NCBI GenBank assembly: GCA_964625525.1 | Contig: CAZVEE010000004.1 | Coordinates: 11,323-75,322, forward strand | Direction of reading: 5' to 3' | From: CAZVEE01 sp964625525 | GTDB lineage: Bacteria > Pseudomonadota > Alphaproteobacteria > JAJFIK01 | DNA: 64,000 nt | Part shown: piece by piece, positions 34,776-43,489 of the stretch | Numbering within the stretch: position 1 is the first letter of the stretch | How the letters are laid out: each line of letters begins with the position of its first letter | Program-made: the position numbers and the translations under genes | The notes under the pieces: model-generated | Told to the model about the DNA's origin: nothing | Databases searched by the model: none | What the model saw: the letters and a program-made list of their open reading frames with translations, nothing else

Positions 34776-35966
34776 TCAGGCTTGGGACGGACCCTCGCGC
34801 ACCGGCACCTCGGCGAGGACGGCGGCGAAGGCGGAAAACAGGTGATAAAACGTGCTGGCGGGGATGGTCGTGGCGGCGGCGGCATTGTCCGCCCCCCGCA
34901 CATCCATCCAGGTGCCGCGCGGCGCAGGCTCGATATAGTGGGTAAAGATGCGCTCGACCCAGCCGCCCACCTCGCCACGCAGCACCGGATCCTCGCCCCC
35001 CAGCACCAGATGGGTGCGCAGCGCCTCGGTCTGCGGCCACAACCGTTTGCGCGCCGATTTCACGCCAGCGGCCGGGTCGCGCCAGATTTCGTCATAGGCG
35101 AGCCCTGTTTCCGGATCAAGCCCGCGCGCCCGCGCCGTCTCAAGGAGCTGGACCGCCTCCACGGGCTGGCTGAGCCCTCGGGCCGCGGCATGGGTGTGGA
35201 GCAGATAGGCCCACTCAAAATGGTGACCGGGTTCGACGATGCGGGCACTGTCCCCCGGCGCCGGCGTCCAGTCCTGCGCGAAGAATTCCGTCAGTGTGCC
35301 GTGGGCGCGGTCAAAAAAGCGGGTTTGGAACAACGCCACCATGGCGTCTGCCCGCTCAGCGAAGGCGGCCTCGCCTGTCGCGTCATGCAAGGCCAGGAAC
35401 GCTTCCAACAGATGCATATGCGGGTTCTGACGGCGCGGCAGGGACGCCGGCTCTCCCTCCTGATAGGCAGGATCGCCGTGCGCGCGCAGCTGGGTTTCCA
35501 GATAATCGGCCGTCTTGTCGATCCACTGGCGCACGGTGCTGTCGCCCGTCGCTTTGTAGAGCCAGGCGAGCGCAAACAGGATGAACGCGTGATCATAGGT
35601 GTCTTTCAGCGCCGACCGAGGCGCGCCTTGCCCGTCCAGGCGATGAAAGAAGCCACCGGCGGCCGCGTCCCAGCCATGCCGGATGAGCCAGTCAAAGCCT
35701 TCGAGCGCCAGCGCCTTATGGCCGGCAGCCGGTCCCAGACCCAAAAGGGCCGCATGGGTGAAGACATAGATTTGCCGGGCCTGAACCCGGATCCGCCGTT
35801 CCGCGTCCGGTTGAGGGGTGGCGTCCAGGTCGAGGATCTCTACAAAGCCGCCCGTCCCGTCATGGCCAACGCGCGCCCAAACGGGCAGCGCCTCGTGCTC
35901 AAGCCATGCTGCAATGCGCCGGGCCGCCGCCGCAATGACCTCTGACTGGCGCTGAGACAAGACCAC
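34776..35966 (-). CDS. AGE-family isomerase/epimerase (mannose-6-P isomerase-like)
   Basis: 396 residues with the (alpha/alpha)6 barrel of N-acylglucosamine 2-epimerases: repeated helical pairs, RIRVQARQIYVF, KDTYDHAFILFALAW, RRQNPHMHLLEAFLAL, the EPGHHFEWAYLL motif bearing catalytic His residues, and a late WPQTEALRTHL. Members act on mannose, mannose-6-P or GlcNAc/ManNAc. Being first in an AGE-pgi-manC-like operon favours fructose-6-P/mannose-6-P isomerisation; that is inference. Confidence 0.87.
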   Translation of the reverse strand: MVLSQRQSEVIAAAARRIAAWLEHEALPVWARVGHDGTGGFVEILDLDATPQPDAERRIRVQARQIYVFTHAALLGLGPAAGHKALALEGFDWLIRHGWDAAAGGFFHRLDGQGAPRSALKDTYDHAFILFALAWLYKATGDSTVRQWIDKTADYLETQLRAHGDPAYQEGEPASLPRRQNPHMHLLEAFLALHDATGEAAFAERADAMVALFQTRFFDRAHGTLTEFFAQDWTPAPGDSARIVEPGHHFEWAYLLHTHAAARGLSQPVEAVQLLETARARGLDPETGLAYDEIWRDPAAGVKSARKRLWPQTEALRTHLVLGGEDPVLRGEVGGWVERIFTHYIEPAPRGTWMDVRGADNAAAATTIPASTFYHLFSAFAAVLAEVPVREGPSQA

Positions 35967-36267
35967 TCTCCTTCACTCTCGATGCAGTACGGCTGAGACG
36001 CCACCGCCGTCGCCGCGTTCCATCCCTTGGCAGCCGCCCCCAGATCCCGTGTTGCGCGCACTATACCGAGATGGGCTCGCCCGTCGAGAGGGTGTTGGCG
36101 ATGCCCGCGTTGCGGGCCTCCAGGCCCACCGCGCAGCATGCTGACCTGCACGTCTTGCACGATCCATCGGTTGCGCGCAGAGTCGACCCTCTATCTTTAT
36201 ACGGCTGTACGGCGGGGCGGCCGTTTTGCCTTTCTCACAAAAGCAGTGATTGGTTGCAGGATCACCA
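35967..36267. other. Divergent intergenic region
   Basis: About 300 bp between the divergent AGE-type and GNAT-type genes. No supportable ORF. An AT-richer stretch around 36185-36210 (CTATCTTTATACGG) could be part of a plus-strand promoter, but no clear -35 partner is seen. Confidence 0.4.
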
Positions 36268-37098
36268 ATGGGGATTATCACGTGGGCGTCACGCCTATGG
36301 TCCGGGCCTGGGGGCGGCCCGGCAGGCTTTTCCGTCTCCAGTGCCCCGCCCACGGGAGGGATTCCGGGTAACGGGGGCGGTGCGCGTGCCGGATCACAGG
36401 GGCCCGAGCCCTTCGGGTTTTGCTTTCGTCTACTGCGCCCCGACGAGATTGATGCCTTTCTAGGGCTTCAGCAAACGGTTCTGGACACGCTAGAACCCAA
36501 GGATCGCGGCTTTTTTCTCCCCAAAACCGAGCGGGACCTGACGCGCTACTTGGCGGGGGCGGGCCTGATTATCGGGGTTTTCTCCGGTGGTGAGTTGATT
36601 GCGCAATCGGTGCTGTCGCTGCCCCTGACGCCGGACTCCGAGGCAGAATTACGAATCTTGCGCCCGGGCCTCGACCCTCGCGCCATTGGTGTTTTTAAGA
36701 GCAGCATGGTGCATCCCCGGTACAGGGGCTTTCAATTACAACGTGCTATGCTGCAAACTCGGATTACATTCTTGAAATGGGCTGGTCGAAACCATGCCCT
36801 GTCGGAGATCGCGGTCCGCAATACCGCCAGCCTGAAAGGCTTTCTGGAGTCGAATTTCAAAGTCGTGGCGATTCGGGAGGACCCTTCGGACGGAACGCCG
36901 CTGTACTACGTCCACCTGCCCTTGGGCAGAGAACGCTATGACGAACGGCTCGAATCGATTTCTTGTCACAGAGTGAATGATTTGGCGTTTCAACGGGAGC
37001 TTTTGGAGAGAAGCTTTATCGGTGTGAACTTGAATGACGGTCAAGAGATCGTCTACCGGCGGGCGCCCAATGCGCGCTCCGTGATTTGGTTCCGGTAA
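36268..37098 (+). CDS. GNAT-fold N-acetyltransferase-like protein
   Basis: 276 residues. After a Gly/Pro-rich leader of about 45 residues, a GNAT-like domain follows: FCFRLLRPDEIDAFLGLQ, central strand with IIGVFSGGELIAQSVL, and the acetyl-CoA binding region VHPRYRGFQLQRAML (R-x-x-G/Q loop). The C-terminus has alternating strands. An AGGA at 7 nt supports the start at 36268. Substrate unknown; adjacent to a carboxypeptidase-fold deacylase gene on the same strand, so the two may act on one metabolite. Confidence 0.7.
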   Translation: MGIITWASRLWSGPGGGPAGFSVSSAPPTGGIPGNGGGARAGSQGPEPFGFCFRLLRPDEIDAFLGLQQTVLDTLEPKDRGFFLPKTERDLTRYLAGAGLIIGVFSGGELIAQSVLSLPLTPDSEAELRILRPGLDPRAIGVFKSSMVHPRYRGFQLQRAMLQTRITFLKWAGRNHALSEIAVRNTASLKGFLESNFKVVAIREDPSDGTPLYYVHLPLGRERYDERLESISCHRVNDLAFQRELLERSFIGVNLNDGQEIVYRRAPNARSVIWFR

Positions 37099-37111
37099 TC
37101 AGGATCCACTG

Positions 37112-37146
37112 AAAACCTCGGCCCGGCGTAACAGGGCCCCGGTTTG
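37112..37146 (+). terminator. Imperfect hairpin after GNAT gene
   Basis: AAACCTCGGCCC against GGGCCCCGGTTT with two mismatches and a 9-nt loop, followed by TTTG. Located 14 bp after the stop; plausible but weak intrinsic terminator. Confidence 0.35.
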
Positions 37147-37289
37147 TGGGAAGGCGGCGTGGTACGCCCTCATCTCCCGCCCGTTGAGCGCTTTGGATCG
37201 TCGCAGCAGACCTTGGCTGCGCGTGATGGAGTGCTGCCGCCCGGCTTGGTTCGGGGGGATCGGCGCATGGACCAGGCGGGAGGTTGCCC

Positions 37290-38192
37290 GTGCTCGAAAC
37301 CGCTGTCTTCAAAGGGCCAGACCCGGGGCCGCATCTGCTGGTGTTGGGTGCGGTGCATGGCAATGAGCGCTGCGGCGCATTGGCGCAGTACGATTTGATC
37401 GAGCAGTTCAAAGCGGGGACCCGCACGCTCAACCGCGGCACCGTCACCTTTGTGCCGGTGTGTAACCCGCGGGCTTATCAGGCGGGCGCCCGCTTCGTTG
37501 AGCGTGATTTGAATCGCTGTTTCCATGGGGCCCGCACGCCGCGCTCTTACGAAGAACAGCTTGCGGCCGCCATCGTGCCGCTAATGCAACACGCCGATCA
37601 CGTGCTGGATCTGCATTCCGTGCATACGGCAACGGACCCATTCGTGTTTCTGGACTATCCAGAGCAGCAGGCGCTGGCCATGGCCCTGCCCTTCGATTTC
37701 GTCGTCACGGGCTGGCCCGAAATTTACCAGAGCGCGCGCGACCTCAATGAGGGCGACACGATGGAGATGGTCCACCGGCTCGGCAAGACCGGTATTCTGG
37801 TCGAATGCGGCCAACACGACGATCCGAACGCCCCAACGGTCGCCCGAGACAGCATTCTCAGTCTGCTTGCCCATCTGGGGCTGACTGACAGTCCCTCGCA
37901 GCACCCCGCGTCGAAGACCTGGCTGCACATGACCCGGCTCATGCGCCGCCCGAAAGGCGCGCACTTCGTCAAACCGTGGCGCAACCTGTCGGTGGTGCCA
38001 TCCGGCGAGACAGTGGCGCTGCTGGAGGACGGCAAGCCGCTGCGCTTTGCCGAGAGCTTCCATATCCTGTTGCCCAAGCCGGCCGCAGCCATCGATACGG
38101 AATGGTTCTATCTGGCCAAGACAGTTCCCTCACCGCCGATGAAGGGCATACGTGCGGCGGTCACCGCGCCCCAGGTCTCGCCGGCGGCATAG
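37290..38192 (+). CDS. AstE/AspA-family zinc deacylase (M14 fold)
   Basis: 300 residues of the succinylglutamate desuccinylase/aspartoacylase family. Zinc ligands appear in GAVHGNERCG (H-x2-E) and DLHSVH; FVERDLNRCFHG supplies the substrate Arg and ILVECGQH the catalytic Glu. The C-terminal half is the usual beta domain. The start is the GTG at 37290 with GGGAGG at 6 nt; the TTG at 37284 touches that site and is unlikely. It removes an acyl group from an amino acid or similar amide; exact substrate unknown. Tail overlaps the convergent epimerase by 32 bp. Confidence 0.87.
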   Translation: MLETAVFKGPDPGPHLLVLGAVHGNERCGALAQYDLIEQFKAGTRTLNRGTVTFVPVCNPRAYQAGARFVERDLNRCFHGARTPRSYEEQLAAAIVPLMQHADHVLDLHSVHTATDPFVFLDYPEQQALAMALPFDFVVTGWPEIYQSARDLNEGDTMEMVHRLGKTGILVECGQHDDPNAPTVARDSILSLLAHLGLTDSPSQHPASKTWLHMTRLMRRPKGAHFVKPWRNLSVVPSGETVALLEDGKPLRFAESFHILLPKPAAAIDTEWFYLAKTVPSPPMKGIRAAVTAPQVSPAA

Positions 38193-39228
38193 GATGATCC
38201 GTGGCGGGTAAATCGATGAGCCCTCCATGGAGTTCAAGCCCGGCCAAGCGTTTCTGCCACGCGAGAAGCTCTTTGTACCAATCCAAAGTGATGGTCTTCA
38301 GCGTGCGCTCCGTTTGACCGGCCTCTAACGCAGCGGCAACCTCGCGGGCACCGTCGGCGGCGCTGTACCGCGCGCGCCAGCCCAAAGCCTCAATACGCTC
38401 AAAAGCAACACGATAGGACCGTTGGTCGGGATCTCCGTACCAGCTGATCTCCACCGGGCCGGGCAGGGCCTGCGCCACGGCGGCTGCCAGATCCTTGAGC
38501 TGATAGGTGCACGCGGCGGACCCCACATTAAAAATCCGTCCGTTCACGGCGTCGGCGGGTGCTGTCAGCATAAAGATCTGCGCGTGAGCAGCATCGCGCA
38601 CATGCACCAGGGGCCGCCATTGGGTGCCGTCACGCATCAGCGGCAAGCGCCCACTGCTCCACGCGCCATGGGTCATGCCGTTGACGGCAAGGTCAAACCG
38701 CATACGCGGGCTCAGGCCAAACACGGTGGCCTGGCGCAGAACCACGACGGTAAAGCGCTCATCCGCCAGTGGTAGGCTGTCTTGCTCTGCTTGCTGATTG
38801 GCCTTGGCATAGGTGGTCAGAGGAAAAGTCGGCGCGTCTTCGTCGGCCGCGCCGCCGCCTGGCTGGCGACCGTAAATGCTGCATGACGAAGGCAGAATAT
38901 AGCGCGCCACACCCGCCGCCTTGGCCAGTCGGGCGGTGCGGGCGCGGGCGGCGTGATTGATGGCCCAGGTCGCCTCCTGAAACAGATCTCCACTCGGATC
39001 ATTGGAGATCGCCGCCAAATCAATGACCGCGTCAACGCCGTCCATATGCGCTGGGTCAAGCCGGCGGGTGTCTTCCTGCACTGGCTCGATCAAGGGATGC
39101 TGGGGCAGCAACTCACGCCCAAAAAAGAAGCGGTCCACGGCCCGCACCGCCATGCCCTCGGCGGCCAGCATCTCCACCAGGACAGTCCCGATATAGCCGC
39201 CCGCGCCTGTCACCAGCACTCGCCGCAT
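38161..39228 (-). CDS. NAD-dependent epimerase/dehydratase, atypical active site
   Basis: 355-residue extended SDR with TGAGGYIGTVLVEML, VDAVIDLAAISNDPSG and LPSSCSIYG. The usual Y-x3-K pair is replaced: the motif reads TTYAKANQQAE, giving Y-A-K-A-N, so Asn stands at the Lys position unless the Lys two residues after Tyr substitutes. The C-terminus binds the sugar nucleotide (VNGRIFNVGS). Likely a nucleotide-sugar epimerase/dehydratase or reductase, perhaps acting after Gmd, whose gene is nearby on the same strand. Start at 39228 chosen as the Met directly before the Rossmann strand. Confidence 0.8.
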   Translation of the reverse strand: MRRVLVTGAGGYIGTVLVEMLAAEGMAVRAVDRFFFGRELLPQHPLIEPVQEDTRRLDPAHMDGVDAVIDLAAISNDPSGDLFQEATWAINHAARARTARLAKAAGVARYILPSSCSIYGRQPGGGAADEDAPTFPLTTYAKANQQAEQDSLPLADERFTVVVLRQATVFGLSPRMRFDLAVNGMTHGAWSSGRLPLMRDGTQWRPLVHVRDAAHAQIFMLTAPADAVNGRIFNVGSAACTYQLKDLAAAVAQALPGPVEISWYGDPDQRSYRVAFERIEALGWRARYSAADGAREVAAALEAGQTERTLKTITLDWYKELLAWQKRLAGLELHGGLIDLPATDHPMPPARPGAR

Positions 39229-39369
39229 GATCCGTCCCATTCCTCTTATGACCCGCACCGTCGGGCGCGACCCCTTGCCCGGCTTTATGCCACGCTCCAT
39301 ATAAATCAATTAGACAGTTTTACATCACGCTGTAGCGATGGTGCTGAGCTGACCCAAAGGAGCCATGCC

Positions 39370-39810
39370 ATGGACCGCAATGACCTCTCTGATCGCTGGC
39401 AAAAGCTGCGCCAGCAGATTGAGGCGTCCTGGCAGGACCTCTCCTCTTCCGCACAGCAACGATGGGACAAGTTGTCAGAAGATGACATTGCCGAGATTGA
39501 AGGCCGCGTCGAAACGCTGATCGAAAAGATTCAGGAGCGCTACGGTGTCGCCCGCGAGGAGGCAGAACGCCAGGTGGATGATTGGGGCCACAAGGAAATC
39601 CCAGGCCTCGGCGTGCCCAGCGAAAAGCCCTCGCTGCGCTGGACCTTCATTTCTCTCGCCGTCACCATTGTGGCCGCCATCATCGCCTTTACGGGCCTTG
39701 CTGACCTGATCGAGCTGCTGGCGATGGTCCTGTTCTATGTGGGAGCATTGGCGACCGTGGTTTTCCTGGTGCTCGCGATCGCTCTGCCCAAAAAAGACGG
39801 CGGGGCGTGA
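39370..39810 (+). CDS. CsbD-like / DUF1328-like fusion protein
   Basis: 146 residues. Residues 1-75 match CsbD-like stress proteins (WDKLSEDDIAEIEGR and KIQERYGVAREEAERQVDDW). Residues about 92-140 carry two hydrophobic segments starting LRWTFISLAVTIVAAIIAF, resembling the small DUF1328 membrane proteins. The two domains are usually separate small genes, so this looks like a fusion that would tether CsbD to the inner membrane. Start at 39370 is supported by AGGAG 7 nt upstream. It lies between two oppositely transcribed sugar genes. Confidence 0.78.
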   Translation: MDRNDLSDRWQKLRQQIEASWQDLSSSAQQRWDKLSEDDIAEIEGRVETLIEKIQERYGVAREEAERQVDDWGHKEIPGLGVPSEKPSLRWTFISLAVTIVAAIIAFTGLADLIELLAMVLFYVGALATVVFLVLAIALPKKDGGA

Positions 39811-39814
39811 CGCC

Positions 39815-40852
39815 CTACAGCAGACCCATACCGGTGGCGGCGCGGTTCAGGTCCGCCTCGGCCATCTCTTGCACCAGTTCCTCGAAACTGATCGTGGGAC
39901 GCCAATCCAGATCGGCGCGGGCTTGAGACGCGTCGCCGATGAGATATTCCACTTCGGCCGGGCGGAAGAAGGCGGGGTTGACCCGCACCACGACACGATC
40001 CAGCGTCCGGTCGATGGCATGGCGCTCCTGCCCCTCGCCCTCCCAGGCCAGATCAAAGCCCATGACCTCGGCGGCCACATTGACGAACGTCTCCACCGAA
40101 TGGGATTGGCCCGTGGCAATGACGTAATCCTGCGCCGTGTCCTGCTGCACCATTTTGTGCATGGCCTCCACAAAGTCCCGCGCGTGCCCCCAGTCGCGCT
40201 TGGCGGCCAGATTGCCCAGCTCCAGACACTCCAACTGGCCATGGCGGATTAAGGCCAAACTTGCGGTGATCTTCCGGGTCACGAAGTCCCGCCCCCGCAA
40301 CGGTGATTCATGATTAAAGAGAATCCCGGACGTGGCGTGCATGCCATAGGCTTCCCGGTAATTCCGAGTCATCCAGTGGGCATAAAGCTTGGCGATGCCA
40401 TAAGGACTGCGTGGACAAAAGGGGGTCTTTTCGGTCTGCGGGCTCTCCACCACACGCCCGAACATTTCGGAAGTGGAGGCTTGGTAAAAGCGGATCTTGG
40501 GATTGATTTCGCGCACGGTCTCCAGCAACCGCGTCACCGCCAAGCCATCCACCTCCGTGGTGTAGAGGGGCTGGGTGAACGACACCCCCACATAGCTCTG
40601 GGCCGCAAGATTGTAGATTTCATCGGGGCGAACCACATTAATCGTGCGCAGGATATTGCCGTGTTCCAGCAATTCCAGCTCCACATACTCGATGTCTTCT
40701 TCGATCCCCAATTCCGTCAAACGCCAGGAACTGCGCGAGGATCCCCGCCGATGGGTCCCGTAAACCCTGTATCCCTGCGCCAGAAGCAGCTGTGCCAGAT
40801 AGGCCGCATCTTGACCGAAAATACCCGTAATCAGAGCAGACTTCTGACTCAT
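39815..40852 (-). CDS. gmd: GDP-mannose 4,6-dehydratase
   Basis: 345 residues. ALITGIFGQDAAYL, the RGSSRSSWRL segment, NLAAQSYVGVSFTQP, QASTSEMFG and SPYGIAKLYAHW (Y-x3-K), and FNHESPLRG are Gmd signatures. It converts GDP-mannose to GDP-4-keto-6-deoxymannose, precursor of GDP-rhamnose, fucose or perosamine. The reductase or aminotransferase that finishes the sugar is not certain; candidates are 38161 and 20442. Stop lies 4 bp from the convergent CsbD-like gene. Confidence 0.95.
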   Translation of the reverse strand: MSQKSALITGIFGQDAAYLAQLLLAQGYRVYGTHRRGSSRSSWRLTELGIEEDIEYVELELLEHGNILRTINVVRPDEIYNLAAQSYVGVSFTQPLYTTEVDGLAVTRLLETVREINPKIRFYQASTSEMFGRVVESPQTEKTPFCPRSPYGIAKLYAHWMTRNYREAYGMHATSGILFNHESPLRGRDFVTRKITASLALIRHGQLECLELGNLAAKRDWGHARDFVEAMHKMVQQDTAQDYVIATGQSHSVETFVNVAAEVMGFDLAWEGEGQERHAIDRTLDRVVVRVNPAFFRPAEVEYLIGDASQARADLDWRPTISFEELVQEMAEADLNRAATGMGLL

Positions 40853-41088
40853 TCATTGTTCCACGCATTAGGCCTCGCGCCCCCCGCCCGGGCCGCCGAA
40901 GGCGCTGTGTCAAACCCATCTACAAAAGTCGGGCTTTTCTGACAGTCTGTCCAGATTTGTGCAAAGCTAATCCGCACTACCGACTCCACGCGAGCCCGTC
41001 TCGTGCCATATTGACCCCGCCGAATCGGGTAATCTGACACCGGGTTGCACTAGAGACTGTCGGAGTCACTCTGGTTTGAGGTGAAGAC

Positions 41089-42327
41089 ATGATGCCGTCT
41101 GTGGCACGCATCCTGGTCAACGATTACGCTGGCCATCCCTTCCAAATTCAATTGAGCCGGGAACTGGCCCGTCGCGGCTATGACGTGCGCCATACCTACT
41201 TCGCGGGCCTTAGCGGTCCACAAGGCCGGCTCGGCGCGGGCCATGATCACCCGGCCAACCTGACCATTGACGGGATCGATTTCGGTCACCCCCATGAAAA
41301 ATACGCCTTCCTGAAACGCCGCTCGGACGAAGTGCGCTACGGCTCGACCATCGCCGAGATCATTCAGGATTGGCGCCCCAACGTTGTTATTTCTGCCAAT
41401 ATGCCCGTCGAAGCGCAAGCGGCGGCTCTTGCGGCCGCACAGCGCACGGGCAGCCGCTTCGTGTTCTGGCTTCAGGACATCTTATCCATCGCGGCCATGC
41501 AGATCCTGGGGCGCAAGCTGCCGGGGGTCGGACATTTGGTGGGCTGGTATTACCGCTATTTGGAGCAACGCAGCCTGTGCGACTCCGATGCGGTCGTGGC
41601 CATCTCAGAAGACTTTCTGCCGATTCTGCACGATTGGGGGGTGGAGCCCACCCGCGCCACAGTGATCCGCAACTGGTCGCCGGTGGACGATGTGCGGCCG
41701 GTGTCCAAGCAGAATGATTGGGCGCGCAATAACGGACTTGCGGACAAGTTCACCTTCCTCTACTCGGGCACGCTGGCGTTGAAGCAGGATCCGGGCGTAT
41801 TGGCGGAGTTGGCGCGGGCGCTGAAACCGCGTGAGGATGTGGTCGTGGCCGTGGTCAGCCAAGGGCCGGGCCGGGATATGCTGGAGGCCGCCAAGCAAGA
41901 GGCGAACCTCCACAATCTGCGCCTGTTCGACTTCCAGCCCTTTGATGTGCTGCCAGATGTGCTGGGCGCGGGCGATGTGCTGGTGGCGAGCCTGGAGCGG
42001 GATGCGGGCGTGTTTTCCGTACCCTCCAAAGTGCTGACCTATCTCACGGCCGGACGACCGATCCTGTTGTCGGCGCCGGGCAGCAATCAGGCGGCGCGTT
42101 TGGTTACCGAAAGCGGGACCGGCCTGACAGCCGAACCGGGTGATCTGGGGGCGTTCGTGGAAGCGGCCCGGCGGCTTTTGTCCAATGCGCCGTTGCGCCG
42201 GCAAATGGCTGATGCGGCCGGGGCCTATGCCCGGGAGCATTTCGATATTGCCCGGATTACCGACCGGTTTGAGCAAATCATTGCCGGGCTCGGGACGGAA
42301 CGAACACGGATGAAACAAGCCGCCTGA
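41089..42327 (+). CDS. Glycosyltransferase, WcaI-like GT4
   Basis: 412 residues, GT-B fold. The N-terminal domain has ILVNDYAGHPFQIQLSRELARRG and FWLQDILSIAAMQILGR, similar to WcaI colanic-acid fucosyltransferases. The C-terminal domain has FTFLYSGTLALKQDPGVL, SLERDAGVFSVPSKVLTYL (E/S-P-K motif of GT4) and AGRPILLSAP. First gene of the five-gene operon 41089-46666. Two adjacent ATG codons begin the gene, with GGTGAAG before them. Confidence 0.88.
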   Translation: MMPSVARILVNDYAGHPFQIQLSRELARRGYDVRHTYFAGLSGPQGRLGAGHDHPANLTIDGIDFGHPHEKYAFLKRRSDEVRYGSTIAEIIQDWRPNVVISANMPVEAQAAALAAAQRTGSRFVFWLQDILSIAAMQILGRKLPGVGHLVGWYYRYLEQRSLCDSDAVVAISEDFLPILHDWGVEPTRATVIRNWSPVDDVRPVSKQNDWARNNGLADKFTFLYSGTLALKQDPGVLAELARALKPREDVVVAVVSQGPGRDMLEAAKQEANLHNLRLFDFQPFDVLPDVLGAGDVLVASLERDAGVFSVPSKVLTYLTAGRPILLSAPGSNQAARLVTESGTGLTAEPGDLGAFVEAARRLLSNAPLRRQMADAAGAYAREHFDIARITDRFEQIIAGLGTERTRMKQAA

Positions 42328-42376
42328 CCCGTGCCAGTCAAGCACGGGCGGGCACGCAGAAAGAGGTGAGGCAGTC

Positions 42377-43489
42377 ATGGGGTCGGCGTCGGGCAGAAGC
42401 AAAGCGGACGCGCAAGACCGGTCCGAGCCCGCCCGCGCGCGTTCGGCACCGGTGCTGTTTGGCCCGCAAAAGGCGGGCAAGACCGTCACCGCCGCTGCGC
42501 AAACAGACCATGACACGCCGCCCACCGCAGAGGTGGACCTGCGCCAGCTCATAGCGGCGCTATGGCGCCAGGGGCATTTCATCGTTGTGACGCCCCTGGT
42601 GCTGTTCGTGCTCGTGGTCACCTATCTGCACCTTGCAACGCCGCTCTACACGGTGACGCTGACGGTGACGGCGGTGGAGCGGGAGCAGCCCCTGTCCGGG
42701 GCGGCGGGGGCCGCCGGTGTGGCGGCGCTCGCGGGCATCGACCTGTCGGCCCTGTCCGGTGAGAGTGAGCATTTCGATCTCTATCTCGCCGGTCTGACCT
42801 CGCGGGCGGCGGCGCGGACCCTGTCACCTCAGCCCAATCTGCTGCCCCGTCTGTTCCCGGATGAATGGTCCGCCGAGCGGGGCTTGTGGGTGGAACCGTC
42901 CGGCCCGCTGACCCCGATCAAGGACACGATCAAGAGCGTGCTGGGCCTGCCCTATACGCCCTGGGCGCCGCCGGATGCGGAACGCCTGCACGAGTTTCTT
43001 GTCGAGGATATGGTGATTATCCGCGACCGCCTGAGCCCAGTGGTCACGATCCGGGTAGAACACGCCAACCCGCAGGCGGCGGAAGACTTGCTGAACGCTC
43101 TGCACCGGGCCGTTGATGACATGTTGCGGGCCCGCAGCCTGGAACGAGCCGAGCAGTACATTCAGTATCTGGATCGTCAACTCGCGGCCTCCAATATCGC
43201 CGACGTGCGTAGTGCTTTGATCCAGGCTCGAACCCAGCAGGAAAAGCACCGCATGGTGGCAAGTGCCGGGGGCTATTTTGCCGCCGAGCCATTCGATCCG
43301 CCCGCGCCGTCGCGGCGGCCGACGTCGCCCAAGGCAGTGTTGCTGTTGATCCTGGCCATTGTGGCGGGCGGCCTTCTGGGCGCGCTCTTCGCCATCACCG
43401 CCGATGTGTTGGGCTGGCGACCGTTGCAGCTTTGGCCACGGCGCGTGCGGACCCGGCGGGTCGCGCCGCCACGGGAGCGCCAGCCATGA
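42377..43489 (+). CDS. Wzz-like chain-length determinant protein, no kinase domain
   Basis: 370 residues. A 55-residue charged N-terminus, then the Wzz domain VDLRQLIAALWRQGHF leading into the first membrane helix (about 67-88), a periplasmic domain (about 90-310, partly coiled coil around the SLERAEQYIQYLDRQLA segment) and a second helix (about 320-342) with basic tail. No Walker motifs or Tyr cluster follow, so it is a PCP without BY-kinase. It should set polymer length with the Wzy-like protein two genes downstream. Confidence 0.88.
   Translation: MGSASGRSKADAQDRSEPARARSAPVLFGPQKAGKTVTAAAQTDHDTPPTAEVDLRQLIAALWRQGHFIVVTPLVLFVLVVTYLHLATPLYTVTLTVTAVEREQPLSGAAGAAGVAALAGIDLSALSGESEHFDLYLAGLTSRAAARTLSPQPNLLPRLFPDEWSAERGLWVEPSGPLTPIKDTIKSVLGLPYTPWAPPDAERLHEFLVEDMVIIRDRLSPVVTIRVEHANPQAAEDLLNALHRAVDDMLRARSLERAEQYIQYLDRQLAASNIADVRSALIQARTQQEKHRMVASAGGYFAAEPFDPPAPSRRPTSPKAVLLLILAIVAGGLLGALFAITADVLGWRPLQLWPRRVRTRRVAPPRERQP

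Noticed and set aside
34762..35040. N-terminal extension making Pgi 650 residues
   Set aside because: The extra part is an out-of-frame reading of the AGE-type gene; the GTG at 34761 has a strong ribosome binding site and matches normal Pgi length.
34782..35945. 387-codon plus-strand frame opposite the AGE-type gene
   Set aside because: Antisense shadow; the AGE-type protein has family motifs throughout.
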